A stretch of 64,000 bases of DNA from Favolaschia claudopus (taxonomy: Eukaryota; Basidiomycota; Agaricomycetes; Agaricales; Mycenaceae). A program made the position numbers and the translations under genes. Below, piece by piece: positions 23,360 through 34,667 of the stretch; position 1 is the stretch's first letter, and each line of letters opens with the position of its first letter. A model generated the notes under the pieces. That model saw only the letters and a list, made by a program, of their open reading frames with translations, had not been told where the DNA came from and did no database searches. Location: positions 4,154,001 through 4,218,000 of the forward strand of contig JAWWNJ010000001.1 of NCBI GenBank assembly GCA_037176885.1, read 5' to 3'.

Positions 23360-23430
23360 GAACGAGAACGAGAGTAAAAAGTATGCGACGTGTATACGAT
23401 CCAGCACATGATCTATTACATAATCCAATG
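23360..23430. promoter_or_regulatory. 71-bp spacer between NIC96 stop and SEC31 start
   Basis: Only 71 bp separates the NIC96 stop codon from the downstream SEC31 ATG on the same strand. NIC96 polyadenylation and SEC31 initiation signals must therefore overlap each other or the coding regions. Confidence 0.5.
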
Positions 23431-26401
23431 TTACAACGCAATTTCTACATCCAATCGTGCTAAGTAAGAGTACACGTCGGGCGACATACGATACTTGAGT
23501 ATCCCCGCAAACACCATGAGTGACCGCGATTTTTTTCGCAAAACTGCCAGAGACATCTGTCGCGTAGCATCCGCCGGCCCAAGCGAGTTTTTGGTCTTTT
23601 GATGCACGCCTGCGAGAGCCTCCATGGTCAATGGTAGGTATGTCTGCAGACTGCGCTGCAATGCGTCGTGAAGATCTTTGAATTCTTCCGCCCGACGTGT
23701 AATCTTCGCCACGTCGCCGTCCAACGGGATCAGGTCGGTAGATTCCATGATCTAAAAGGAGGATCAACAACGCGTTCGGTTTCTACGAGAACCAACTCAC
23801 ATCGAGAGCAACCTCAGGTCTCCCCGCCTGTTTAGCTTCAACAGCCTCACGAACCCTAAGCAGGCGTATCACCGCATCGCGGTCCTTGCCCACCGCCCTA
23901 TTCGTGCGCTCATAGTGTCGCAGAATGTCTGCTGCTGTCCGCTCAATCGTCTTCGCCTTCTCATCCGGCGTCGGCATCGCAACCGTGTTCCCAAGCGCTT
24001 GCGCAAGACAAGAAATCACCGTCCCATAATCACCCGCAAGATTATACAGCTTGATCGCTTCAGGTATCCGGTCGTTCTCTTCCGAATGCCGCGCAGCTTT
24101 GATGAGGATATGTTCATTGAATTCTCGTGTATCCCGCAAACCAAGCAGCGACGAGCCCTGTTCAATAACACCGCTCTGGAAGCAAATAAATGGTCAGAGA
24201 AGTATAAGAAAAAAAAACCGAAATGAATTCACAAATCGCGTTCCGTCTGGCCTAAATCCACCCACGAGCTCCTCCCATGCGGGTCCGCTGTTACCTAGCA
24301 CGATGATGCGTCGGACAAGCTCCCAGGCATTCTCAATTTGCTCTTGCCCAACAGCGCCCTGGTCCGAGCAAAGACCAACGCAGTACACATACTGCAACGC
24401 CTCCTTCGCGTCCATCTTAACGAATTGTCGTGCATAACGCCACACCAATGTCGACAAGCTCAACGCCGGAGGATTCACAGGGGACAGCGAGACTGTATAA
24501 TCAATCAATTAAAAAATGGCTCAAATCATTCGAATGTGCCAGCCAACTTACGGGGCGTCATATCGCTCGTCTCGGCCCTTGACGGGACCCGTAACAGTCC
24601 ATGGTAAGCCAAAGCAATCGCCAGATGGACCGCCTCGACTTCCGTCTCTTGATGCTCCCACAACGCCGCAACCGCCCGTTCAAATTGTCCGCACATAAGT
24701 AGCACACCAGCCCACACGCCGCGCCTGGCGCCTTGCTGATTCGGCGGCCCATCAAACTGCCGCTCGCCATAACCCAACAACACCTCCGCAAGCCCGCGCA
24801 GGCCGTTGTCTTCCTCCTCGTCCACCATAGCGAGCTGGAACCACAGCCAGTCTTCCGTTGTCGAGGTAACGCTCGCAACACTCCGGCGCGAAGGTTCGAG
24901 CTTGCCCATCAGCTTGTACAGCGCGAGCTTGAATGGGTCGGCGGTGGAGGAGTGCAGCATGTGCGCGTTATACACGGACTGCAGGTTGTCCCGATTTTGT
25001 CGAGGCAAGCTGAAAGAGAATGTACGTAAGTACAGAATCGAAAAATAACGAGGATGCTTTCACCGTCGATCAGGCGACTCGATCCATGTTTTGAAGTAGC
25101 TTATGAAACTAGCTTCACGGTGTTCGATGGCTTGTTGGAACTGTAAGGCTTCCTCCAAAGCCTCGTGATAATGTCCCGTCCGTACAAGGAAAAATAGGCG
25201 AGCCCACAGCGGCTGGCCAGCCACCAGCTACACATCTGTTAATCCAGGTGTCAAGGTAAATTTGTTCTCCACTTGCCTCAATGCGATCCTCCCATTCTCC
25301 GTTCTTGTAATACCTCACAAAAAGAAAAGCGCGCACTTTATTTGCCACGCTCGGGTCGCCGCCCAATTGAGCTTCATTTGGCCGCGACTGCACCGTTCGT
25401 TCCAGCACATCCCAATACTGCTCTTCCAAAGCTTCACGCGCCCCTCGAGCAATTTGACGCCGCAAATCAGCTGCCTCACGTGTCTCTTGATTGCCCAGAT
25501 ACACACGAGCATGCTTGCGCTCAAGAATCTGCGCATTGAGAATGTGTGCGCTGGCGTGTTCGATGGGAGGCAGCGCCGGTGGTTCACCGGTGATTTTGGC
25601 GAGAATATGAAAGTTTTGAGTGATTTGTAGAGAACGGGGCTGCACAGAGCGATTAAAAGACCGTTGAATAATATCAGATTTTGGCTACATACATCGGGAG
25701 CAACGTCGAGCGACGCGCGAATGAGGGCATGCACTATAGGATAGGATGTGCCGCGAAGGCGAGCAGCATTCAACTCGGTTATAACGCGGTCGTAGGTCAT
25801 CATCTTGCTCTGCATCTGCAGTGTGAGACTGGGCGCGACGCTTGAGGCCAGGCTGCTTTTCCCATGGAAGCTCTTTTTGAGTTCAGCGATGGCCTTGTTG
25901 TCGCCGCCAACGCGTCCACCAAGTTCGTCGAACACGCGTTTTTTCTTGGCTTCCCAATCTCGACGACTACGTTCTTCTAGTGTGCGGTAGAACTGCTCTT
26001 GAGTCTCCTTCCTACCCTCCTCGATAGTGGAGATGAGAGTTTGCTCGTGCGCATGGCGAAGGTAGCCCGCGACGTCGGTATCCTGGAGAGGTTGGAGTGG
26101 CGAGAAAGTTGTAGAGGTATTCAGGTGGGCAATTGAGCTGCTGAGTGCAGAGGCGTCGACATGTGCTTGAGCTAGGAGATAGTTTCTGGTGTAGAGAAAT
26201 GAAGCAAATTACAGCAAGCGAACAACAGAGTACTAACGCGCGGTCTGTATCGTTTGATGTGCCTGGTTGGCGCGACACAAGGCGCCGAGATTGGGCCTCT
26301 ACTTGGTCTAGAGAAAGGCGGACAGCGGGGAGCTCAGGTCGCGATAAATTGGAAGTAAGATTTCTCGAGGAAGTCAAGAGCGCGGAAAGTTCAGAGGCCA
26401 T
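23431..26401 (-). CDS. NIC96: NIC96/NUP93 inner-ring nucleoporin
   Basis: Minus-strand gene of about nine exons, roughly 850 residues. The N-terminal helix (MASELSALLTSSRNLTSNLS) and FYRTLEERSRRDWEAKKKRV precede the Nic96 alpha-solenoid. Landmarks include GTSYPIVHALIRASLDVAPD, NKVRAFLFVRYYKNGEWEDR, LWARLFFLVRTGHYHEALEE, DNLQSVYNAHMLHSSTADPF, EDWLWFQLAMVDEE, WAGVLLMCGQFERAVAALWE, IEAIKLYNLAGDYGTVISCL-like sequence and a C-terminal helix bundle. Nic96 scaffolds the inner ring of the nuclear pore and recruits the Nsp1 channel complex through its N-terminus. It lies in tandem upstream of SEC31 and divergent from the ArfGAP gene. Confidence 0.93.
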
Positions 26402-26621
26402 AATAATCAGACGCAAGTCGGCCCTCCAAGTTGGTGAAGAATCAAGAAATATATGGACGATTCAATGGGATCTTTGACGCGAAATAAACGCGATTTTGAA
26501 GGCGGAAGGGTGGGTGAGGGAGGTGGTGGTGAAGGACGAGAGACCAAGGTTGATGAGTGGTTGATGGCAAACAAGCCAAAGTCACGAACTTGGTCTTTCT
26601 CTCTTTCTCTCTACCACTTCG

Positions 26622-27929
26622 ATGTCCCGACAAGACAAGGCGACTACCGATAGATTCACAAGAACTCTGCGAGAGCTCGTCAAGCGCGCAGACAATAAAG
26701 TTTGCGCCGACTGCAAGCGCAATGGCACGTCCTACTAGTACACCCTCATATCGATCTCAATCTTATTCGCGTGCAGACCCGCGGTGGGCCTCATGGAATC
26801 TCGGCGTTTTCCTCTGCATTCGATGTTCAGGCATTCATCGTGGAATGGGCACTCATATCAGCAAAGTCAAGTCGGTAGACCTCGATACCTGGACTCCAGA
26901 ACAGATGCAGGTGAGTTGCAACTTCGCCTTGAATCACCGACTTGTCGCTCAACTGTGCATTGTTGTCTTAGAGTATACAAAAGTGGGGAAATCGTCTTGC
27001 AAACTTGTACTGGGAGGCCCACCTCAAACAAGGTCACCAGCCGCCAGACCAGTATGTGCTGTGACAAAATGCTGAAGCTATCGCTCACCCGCTGGCGCAG
27101 TAAAATGGAATCCTTCATTCGATCCAAGTACGAGTCACGGCGGTGGGCGCTCGACGGACCACCGCCTCCCGATCCGTCCGTCTTGGACTCCGAAGCGGGC
27201 GCATCCACAGAAGCCAACGCAGAAGCAGCACCAGCACCCCCAACCGCACCCGACCCAATCGGTTGGGGCACCCCCTCGCCCCCACACGCCTCAAACTCCA
27301 CCGTCAGCAAACAACCCCAACCCCGCCAATTACTTTCCGCCGGCCACGCCCCAAATACACGTACCACAGCCCCACTCGTTAAGCCTCCCCCCGGACAGCA
27401 CGCCGCGTCTGCCCCTGCACCCGCGCCCGCGCCACCCGCACCCCAGGAAGACCTCTTCTCCCTCGACTTCCACGCCCCCGCCGCCCCAGCGTCCCCGCCC
27501 CCCGCACCAAAGAACGCGAAACAAGACATCCTCTCGCTCTTCTCCACACCAGCCGCCGCTGCACCCCAAATGGCCGCTCCGCCATTCGGTCAATTCCAGC
27601 AACAACCGAGTCCATGGGGCCAGCAGCAGCCCGCCCAGATGCAGACGCAGAGCATGATGGGCTCCAACGGCATAGGCATGTGGGGCGCCTCGTCGGGCTG
27701 GTCCGCACCCCAGCAGGCCCCGCAACAACAAAGTAACCTCTGGGGCGCCCCCGCGCAACAACAAAGTCCGTTCGGCAGTGTCCCTGATACGAACAACGTG
27801 TGGGGCGGCATGGTCTCTGCCGGCGGAGGAAGTGGGAATGGGAATGGAGATCTGTTTTCGACGCCAGCTGCCCCACCACCGCAGAAGAAGGACGATGCGT
27901 TCGGAGATCTCTGGGGTGGGTTCAAGTGA
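26622..27929 (+). CDS. AGE2: AGE2/SMAP-type Arf GTPase-activating protein
   Basis: Starts [20 protein letters not shown]. The ArfGAP zinc finger is CADC-x16-CIRC. The 16-residue spacing is met only if 26725-26776 is removed as a GC-AG intron (exon end AATG, donor GCACGT), giving [39 protein letters not shown] holds the catalytic Arg. Two further introns lead to [16 protein letters not shown]. The remaining half is Pro/Ala/Gln-rich, with DLFSLDF, DILSLF and a C-terminal FGDLWGGFK, which are clathrin/adaptor-type peptides. It should stimulate Arf1 GTP hydrolysis at the trans-Golgi or endosome. Among yeast relatives the layout (GAP at the N-terminus, no PH domain) fits Age2 best. Confidence 0.88.
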
Positions 27930-28430
27930 TCGTGACTTGATCGGCGTTGTATCATAGTATGTTTCCACCTGTATTAGAACTGCAAATTCCTTGTGGATTA
28001 ATGTGTCTTGTCTGTCTTCGTCGGGGGTGTATCTCGCCGGCCCGTTACAGCATGAACGCAATTGCATCGCATCTACATCTTCTCGCGAAATCCAAATCAA
28101 CCGGGTCCGAGTCCGCTGTTTTCGTCTCTGTGCTTCGTTGGGCTCGAGAGCATGCGACTTGAATTTGAGCTGTCAACCTTTACGACGACTTGCAACATAC
28201 CGCGATCCGATTCCTATGCTGCATTACAGTAAATTCGAGGTGATGTAAGATTCGGTATGTATATATCCTGTCAGACTCAATGGTATGCGTCTCGACTCTC
28301 AGCTATCTATAGTAGACTTACCCATGGGCATTCCCGCGGTATGCTGAGCGCAGATATAAGTTGAACGGACGGACGGACGAGTTTGGCGCTCTACCCTTGC
28401 CCCCCACCGTGTCGCCTTCGACTCGCCATG
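27930..28430. other. Spacer downstream of ArfGAP gene
   Basis: Probable 3' UTR followed by about 300 bp of promoter sequence for the DUF6533-like gene. No coding exon is seen. Confidence 0.45.
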
Positions 28431-30171
28431 GAAAACACCACCGTCGTGTACTATTATCAGATCGTCCGGGTACGCAGTCATTTTCTCTGCGCTCGATTTA
28501 TGTGCTGATGTGTTTGAACAAACGACAATAGTACATGCAAGGTCAGCCAGCCTCCGACTGCTTCCGCATATAGCGCCTAGCAGACTCTGAATCCTAAGCA
28601 AAAAGTTTCCAGCGCGATGCTTTGGGTAGGCAAACTGGAATATTAATATCTGCTCCTTATATGTGTTTTGAATGAACGTCGTCTCATCAGGTCTACGACT
28701 ACATCCTGACGATAAACCGAGAGGTAAGTAGTATAACTTAGTATTGCTGCCCGATCGCGATTGGCATATCTAATGGTCTCCGCCCCAACTCTCCTCATGA
28801 TCAGGTATCCCTGATATGGGGCTCCCAGTGGTCTCTCATGAAAATCCTCTTCCTCGTGTCGCGATACTCGGCGGTGGTTGACCTCCCTATGGCATTATAT
28901 TGTATGTAACGATTTTCCTTGACGAATATACCCTTATGTTCAGATTTTTTCTTCACGCACTCCACAGATTCCATGGCCCCGCATATCGCCGTAAAAGTAA
29001 GTATCACCGGTCTAGTCACTATCACATCTTCAATTCCAGGACCATCGCTTACGCTACCAAAGCACTGTTCTCGACTGCACGAAGCCATCTCATGTATGTA
29101 GATCTCCTGCCTTGGACTCTACAACATATCACATAGCTAACCTACGGAGCAGGGTCAATCTTTGTGGGAATCTCGGTCGCCGAAGGTCCGTGGCACATCT
29201 CTCAAAAAAATGAACTCCTCGAGAATTGCAACCAGTAATCCTGGTCGTACGAACATACGCCCTCAGCGGGTGCAACCGCTACGCCTTGTTTATATTCCTC
29301 TTCCTCTGGGCGGTACGTATTGCGTCGCCATCGCCCAAATTAAATCAAATTCTTCACTTCGACGCTGATCCCAAACTCCCAGTCAGGTAATTGTGTCTGC
29401 ATCGTCTTGGTCGTCCTGTTTTTCCGGAGTGCAGTCTGTAAGCTAGTTCAGATGTTGCCTGCCCCTCATTGGCAGAAACTCAAACAGAACTAACAAACCA
29501 ATTTCACAGATGAACCCTCTCCGTTCGCGGGCATCCCCGGATGTTATCTAGCAGCCGGAAACAGGGTGATCCTGACAGTGCCGTTCATTCTGGTGCTTGT
29601 ATACGACACCAGTACGCAGCTCTCTCTCTCTTCCTAGGTTCACTGACCCCGCTACCCAAACTGAGCAACGCTTTTCTTTCGTTTAGTTATTATGGCATAC
29701 ACCCTCTGGCTGGGCATAAACAAACACCGGCATCTGAAAAGTCCGCTGAAGAATATCTTATACCGCGACGGAATCACTTACTACATCGTATTATTTGGCG
29801 AGTATACATTGTCATATCCATCCGTCTCCCCACTTGACTTATGACCTCCCCAATTCCATCTAGCTACATCATTATTAAACGTCCTAATCCTCGAGAGCCC
29901 GATACTCCCCCAACCCGCCACACAGGGCCTCGGCACGCATGTGTTCTTCTTCCTCCTAGTGTATGTTCTCCGTCTTTCTTCCGGTGAATAATCCGTGACT
30001 GAGAAATTTTGTAGGTTTCTTTCAGTAATGCATAGCGTCTTATCGACGCGCATAATCCTTCATATCCGGGATGTCGAACGATGGACAAGGATGGAATCAA
30101 CAGCTGTACTATCAGAGACCGACATTGTGTTTCGCGAAACTCGATATCCTAGCCGTAGTAATACCACCTGA
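28431..30171 (+). CDS. Seven-helix membrane protein with DUF6533-type N-terminus
   Basis: Many short exons. The diagnostic block is VYDYILTINRE, then after an intron VSLIWGSQWSLMKILFLVSR and YSAVVDLPMALYY, which matches the DUF6533 pattern found in large families of Agaricomycete membrane proteins. Later exons give GSIFVGISVAE, ILVVRTYALSGCNRYALFIF, NCVCIVLVVLFFRSAV, GNRVILTVPFILVLVYD, IIMAYTLWLGINKH, LKNILYRDGITYYIVLF, SLLNVLILESPIL and THVFFFLLVFLSVMHSVLST. The protein ends after a short cytosolic tail (TGA 30169-30171). The exons before VYDYIL could not be joined in frame with certainty, so the start at 28431 is tentative. Function is unknown; a receptor-like topology is only an inference. 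Confidence 0.68.
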
Positions 30172-30960
30172 CTCTGCCTATGTACTCACTCGGAATGGCA
30201 GCCGGGAGCAAGTTCGAGTCGGTCACCGCCCGATCCCGCATTCGACATCGAACTAGGTGTCCCGTGAACTGAAATACCCACTGTACACACCTTTTGTACC
30301 AAAATGCATCTGTATCGATATATCCCTACATCATATCCTAAAACCGTATATTCACTGAAACTAAAACCCATGCCGAACATTCCATTAACTTTTAAGCGCG
30401 GTATTGCCTTTTCTGGATCATAGGCGTCAGTAAATTTCCTTTTTTGTCCGAGTCAGTGCATAACTTAAGTAATAAGTGGATTTGCTTCCGTCTAGATACC
30501 GCCCGTTCCTGGGCCTCTCACAAAGATGACCGATGAACTACACACTTTTCAGGTTCTTCTCAAAAATCTATCGTGAACCGTGCAATGAGTAAGCTAGAGA
30601 AGCGGCGATTCAGTCCAACCGGGACTCCACGATAGCGATACGCCTCCCAAAAATATACACTCCCCACAAACTCCAAACCGCAGCGCAACCGCACACTAAC
30701 CGCTCACCAACCGCCCAATCAAAGACAAAACTCAACGCGGCGAAACGGCCTCCATCAAGCTCCCAACCTTGACAAACACTTTTTGACAAATCCCACTGAA
30801 AAATCAATGTATAAAGCTCGCTGCGATGTTAGATTTTCCAAGGACATAAATCTCACAAGAAATTAGAGGAAGAGACAGTCTACAGTCCAGGATCGACACC
30901 CTCCTTCACAAGAACTTAGAAGATCTAGAAGAGACAGAGGAAGAATTTAAAAGAGACAGA
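30172..30960. other. Intergenic region upstream of the aldo/keto reductase
   Basis: No gene is seen. Sequence from about 30830 to 30960 is purine-rich (GAGACAGA words) and is probably the leader of the reductase gene. Confidence 0.5.
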
Positions 30961-32331
30961 ATGCCAATCACACAAACCACGAAACTTGGTGGGACTGCGG
31001 CTGAGGTTACTGTGGGGCGTGTTGCGGTATGTATCATTGTATGCAGAAACAAAATTCAGTGGATCCTAATTAATATTGATCTTCGATTGAACAGCACGGC
31101 TTGATGATGATGACGTGCGCGTTCCTCAAATTCACATCGAATACTCACCCATTAACACCACCAGATGGATCCCAACCCCCGTCCCCGACCCCCAATCTTT
31201 CGAGTCCATCAAAGCCGGCATTGACGCCCTCCCCGCCGGCACCAAGATGTTCCTCAACAGCGGCGAATTCTACGCCATGGACATGAAAACCGGGAACCTC
31301 GAAATGCTCTCGCGGTTCTACGCCAAATATCCTGCATACGCAAACAAGTCGTTCTTGTCGGTTAAGGGCGGGATTAACGCGCAGATACGGGGTCCGGATA
31401 ACTCGTACGTTGCCAGTTGACTTGAAAGGCGAATTGAAATCGAATGACCCACTCCCCAGGGAAGCCGCCCTCCGCCGAAGCGTCGATAATATCCTGCGTG
31501 CTCTGGGCCCGAACAAGAAATTGGATTTGTTCCAGCCGTCGCGCATCGACCGCAACGTCCCCGTCGAAGACATGATGAAAACGCTCGTTGCGCTCGTCAA
31601 GGAGGGTAAATTCTCGCACATCGGGCTCTCGGAGACCAAGGCAGAGACGCTGCGCAAAGCGCACGCCATCTATCCCATCACCGCCGTCGAAATCGAGGTC
31701 AGCCCGTTCTCGTATGGGGAGCAGCAGAGGAAGGTGATTGAGACGGCGGCGGAGCTGGGGATTGCTGTTATTGCGTACTCGTGAGTGTCTTCTGGCATGG
31801 ATGGAGGCGAGGTTGCTAATAAGGGGTTGTAAGACCATTGGGACGGGGGATACTCTCGAAGAAGGTCAAGAGCGCCGCCGACTTGGAGGGTACGGAGATT
31901 TAACCTTCACTATTGCGTCGGACCAAGTGTGCTGAGAAAGAAACGTTGCAGCGGGCGACATCCGTCTCCGATTCAGCCGTTTCAAAGACGGAAACTTGGA
32001 AGGCAACCTGCCAATCGTCGATGCTCTGGAAGAGCTCGCGAAAGCCAAGGGTATCACGGTCGCACAGTTGTGTATCGCGTGGGTTGCGGCTCAAGGCACT
32101 CGCGTGATTCCTCTCCCTGGATCATCGTGAGTCGCTGCTGCTAATTGCGACAGTTAGATGGCTAAAGTGATACACAGGAAAGCGTCACGGACATTGGAGA
32201 ATCTTGAGGCTGGGGAGGTTGTGCTGGATGCTGGTGAAGTCAAGGCGTTGAGTGACATTGTCGCCAAGTATGGTGTTAAGGGTGATCGTGGATATGGAAC
32301 GACGGACGAGCAGGTGCATTACTGGGGTTAA
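30961..32331 (+). CDS. Aldo/keto reductase, pyridoxal reductase (PLR1/AKR8)-like
   Basis: Six or so exons. MPITQTTKLGGTAAEVTVGR is followed by VAHGLMMMTW, where the intron with donor GTGCGC inside a Thr codon restores TWIPTPVPDPQSF. LNSGEFYAMD holds the catalytic Tyr of the AKR tetrad. ARFYAKYP-like sequence and SFLSVKGGI follow, then LDLFQPSRIDRNVPVEDMM, GKFSHIGLSETKAETLR, VEIEVSPFSYGEQQRKVI, VIAYSPLGRGILSKK, VAQLCIAWVAAQG, VIPLPGSSKASRTLEN and a C-terminal YWG. The order fits the fission-yeast Plr1 group, which reduces pyridoxal to pyridoxine with NADPH. Substrate is inferred from family only. A Plavaka relic begins 45 bp after the stop. Confidence 0.85.
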
Positions 32332-32376
32332 TCCATTATTCGAGAGTGTACAAGACGTTTGAATAGACTTTCTCTA

Positions 32377-33460
32377 ATGGACCGCCCCCACATCTGCGAG
32401 TTCTGTGGATCGGGCTGCAAGACAGAGCAAGGGCTTCGAGCTCACCTACAGCTGCAACCCGTCTGCCGTGAAAGAAATTATTTGAAGACGTACGCGGCTG
32501 AGGAGGACCCGGCAAGCGACAGCGACTTCTCTGATGACTCACAGTCAGAGGCAGATGCGGGTGCCGGCGACGAACCATCTTCCACCATCGAGCAGCCTAT
32601 GGAGGACGTCAACAATTCATCGGATGAAGACGATCTATTTGCAGAGCCTCCTTTCACAAGTAGCTCACCTTCTGGATCGCCAGCGCCACGGACTCCGGCA
32701 ATTCTCCGGCACCAGGTACTCCGAAACGTCCCCGTCCCACCGTCGGGGAAGTTGAGGACGAGGACGATCGCTACGTCCAAGACTTTCCCGCAGATAGAAA
32801 GACGGGCAATCCACTAGCGCGATGCAAAACGGCATTCGAGAACTTGCGGGCAGAGCAGAAAGAGGAGGGGCAGCGCCCTGGTATCCATTTGAGAGTGATC
32901 ATGAGGAAGAGTGGGAACTTGCACGATGGCTCATGACTTCGGGCCTGAGTCAAAAAAAATCGAGACGAACATCTCAAACTGAAGACGGTGCGTACCTCTT
33001 AGATGGTTTTGTAGAAAGAAACATGCCGTCTAACGCGCGACTCAGGTTCGCGAGAAAATCCAGCCCTCGTTCCCCAACAATCGTGCATTCTTGAAGTTTA
33101 CTGATGCGCTACCCGCGGGGCCGCAATGACTGTGTCATGCTTTGGAGGTTACGGGTGATGAGGTGGACGCGGAAAGACAACCGAGAAAAGAGATTGTCGA
33201 GGTGTGGTACAGAGATCCTGTGGAGTGTGTTAGAGAACTCTTGGGAAATCCATTGTTCGCCGAAAAGCAGGGCTACAAACCGATTTGTATTTTCAAAAGC
33301 ATGAAAGACGGAAAATATGTCAACCAAGAGTTTTCTGAGATGTGGACTGCAGACTGGTGGTGGAAAATACAGGTCAGTACGAGGAGCCAATGAAATAAAT
33401 TCATGCATACTCACCTTCAGCAGGAATTGCTTCCTCCCGGCGCGACGCTTGGCCCTGGAC
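32377..33460 (+). pseudogene. Plavaka-type transposase relic, frameshifted and 3' truncated
   Basis: Starts with a Cys-rich head (ICEFCGSGCKTEQGLRAHLQ) and an acidic Ser/Asp stretch, as in Agaricomycete Plavaka transposases. Family phrases then continue in changing frames: NPLARCKTAFENLRAEQKEE, EEEWELARWLMTSGLSQKK, FPNNRAFLKFTDALPAGP, an internal stop, LEVTGDEVDAERQPRKEIVE, VWYRDPVECVRELLGNPLF, EFSEMWTADWWWKIQ and QQELLPPGATLGPG. Homology stops abruptly at about 33460, before the catalytic core. At least two frameshifts and one stop show it is dead. No terminal inverted repeat was found. Confidence 0.72.
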
Positions 33461-34019
33461 AAGTCCGAAATACCCTCTACCCCGTCATTCAGTCGTTCTG
33501 TATCTGCTCCAGACTCTTGTATGGTTCCTGCCGATTCACTTAATTCTGAATTGACAAGAGTTCGCTTGAGTTGGTCCCATCGCCCAGTTCTCTGCCCAGT
33601 TAATTCAAGCCTTTTTGGGCATGCATATCTCAACCGTTGCGAATGAATTGATGAGAGCCGAAGATGAACTCTCGGGTTTTGCAAGATATAGTCCCCCCCG
33701 TTGGTCACAGTAGTAAATGCTGTGATAGTCGAGCCCAAACCTTTCGCATCAGGAAGGGAAGAAATAGAGATACTAGTAGACAAGGACATGCAGCGATCGG
33801 GACTGAAAGGATAACCCGCCAATTTAGACCAGGTATCGGAGCCGGACACGTCGACAAGTAAGCTGGGGAGAACGGATCCGCTGCAATTGCGACAGGCACA
33901 GCGATAAACAGCAGCAGGAATGGGACTTGCGTCGCCGTTGAACTTGAGAGCAACTTGAGAGACTCAGAGAGAGGCAAGTTGATCCCGGGCCGATCGGGCC
34001 GAAAATTCAAAGTCCGCAC
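33459..34019 (-). pseudogene. Possible relic of a secreted M35 (deuterolysin-like) metallopeptidase
   Basis: On the minus strand a hydrophobic signal-like stretch (FLLLFIAVPVAIAADPF) lies in one frame. In another frame comes STSISISSLPDAKGLGSTIT followed by AFTTVTNGGDYILQNPR. This resembles the propeptide of M35 peptidases, where a thr/val-rich strand leads to a TNxGDExLxLLNDPR-like segment. The zinc site HExxH is absent because the homology ends at the Plavaka relic. Frame changes make an active gene unlikely. The match is weak and could be chance. Confidence 0.28.
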
Positions 34020-34085
34020 TCACCTTTCGCCTGTCCCGCGTCTCCACCGACCGTCTTCTCCACCGTCACCGACACCCTACACCAA

Positions 34086-34667
34086 ATGGTCAGTCTCCAA
34101 ACCACTCTGGCCTGCGTCTGGAGTATCCCTGCTGTCGAATCAACGCCAGAAAACGGACAGAAAGCTGGATGCGGGCCAGACGATTTGGATGACGATTCGC
34201 TGACTCGAAATTTTTATTTCTTATAGGCCTCTGCCGACCTCGCTGCGACATACGCCGCCCTAATCCTCGCCGACGATGGCATTGAAATCACCGTTCGTCT
34301 CTCCTTCAAATCAAATCCACGCTTTCCGCCTGACAATAATTTTTTTATCAGTCGGACAAAATTGTTACATTGACCAGCGCCGCCAACGTTGAGTTAGAAC
34401 CGATCTGGGCAACACTCCTCGCCAAAGCTCTCGAGGGAAAGAACGTAAAAGACCTCCTCTCCAACGTGGGCGCCGGTGGAGGCGCACCCGCTGCTGGTGG
34501 CGCTGCGCCTGCCGCCGGTGGTGCTGCCGCTGCTGCTGAGGCACCGAAAGAGGAGGAGAAGGAGGAAGAGAAGGAGGAGTCAGACGACGACATGGTTCGT
34601 CTCCTTAATCTCGACTCCAGTATTGTCGCTAACTTTACTTCTTTAGGGCTTCGGTCTGTTCGATTGA
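34086..34667 (+). CDS. RPP1: 60S acidic ribosomal stalk protein P1
   Basis: The first exon is the ATG itself (34086-34088). A 138-bp intron follows, then [20 protein letters not shown], an intron, and [20 protein letters not shown] with [21 protein letters not shown] Gly/Ala hinge leads to the acidic tail KEESDDDM, and the last tiny exon encodes GFGLFD, the stalk C-terminus that recruits translation GTPases. About 110 residues, normal for P1. P1 pairs with P2 on uL10; the N-terminal dimerisation helices identify it as P1 rather than P2. Confidence 0.96.

Noticed and set aside
4863..32331. Secondary-metabolite cluster linking the FAD oxidoreductase and the aldo/keto reductase
   Set aside because: They are more than 23 kb apart with housekeeping genes between and no synthase gene in the window.
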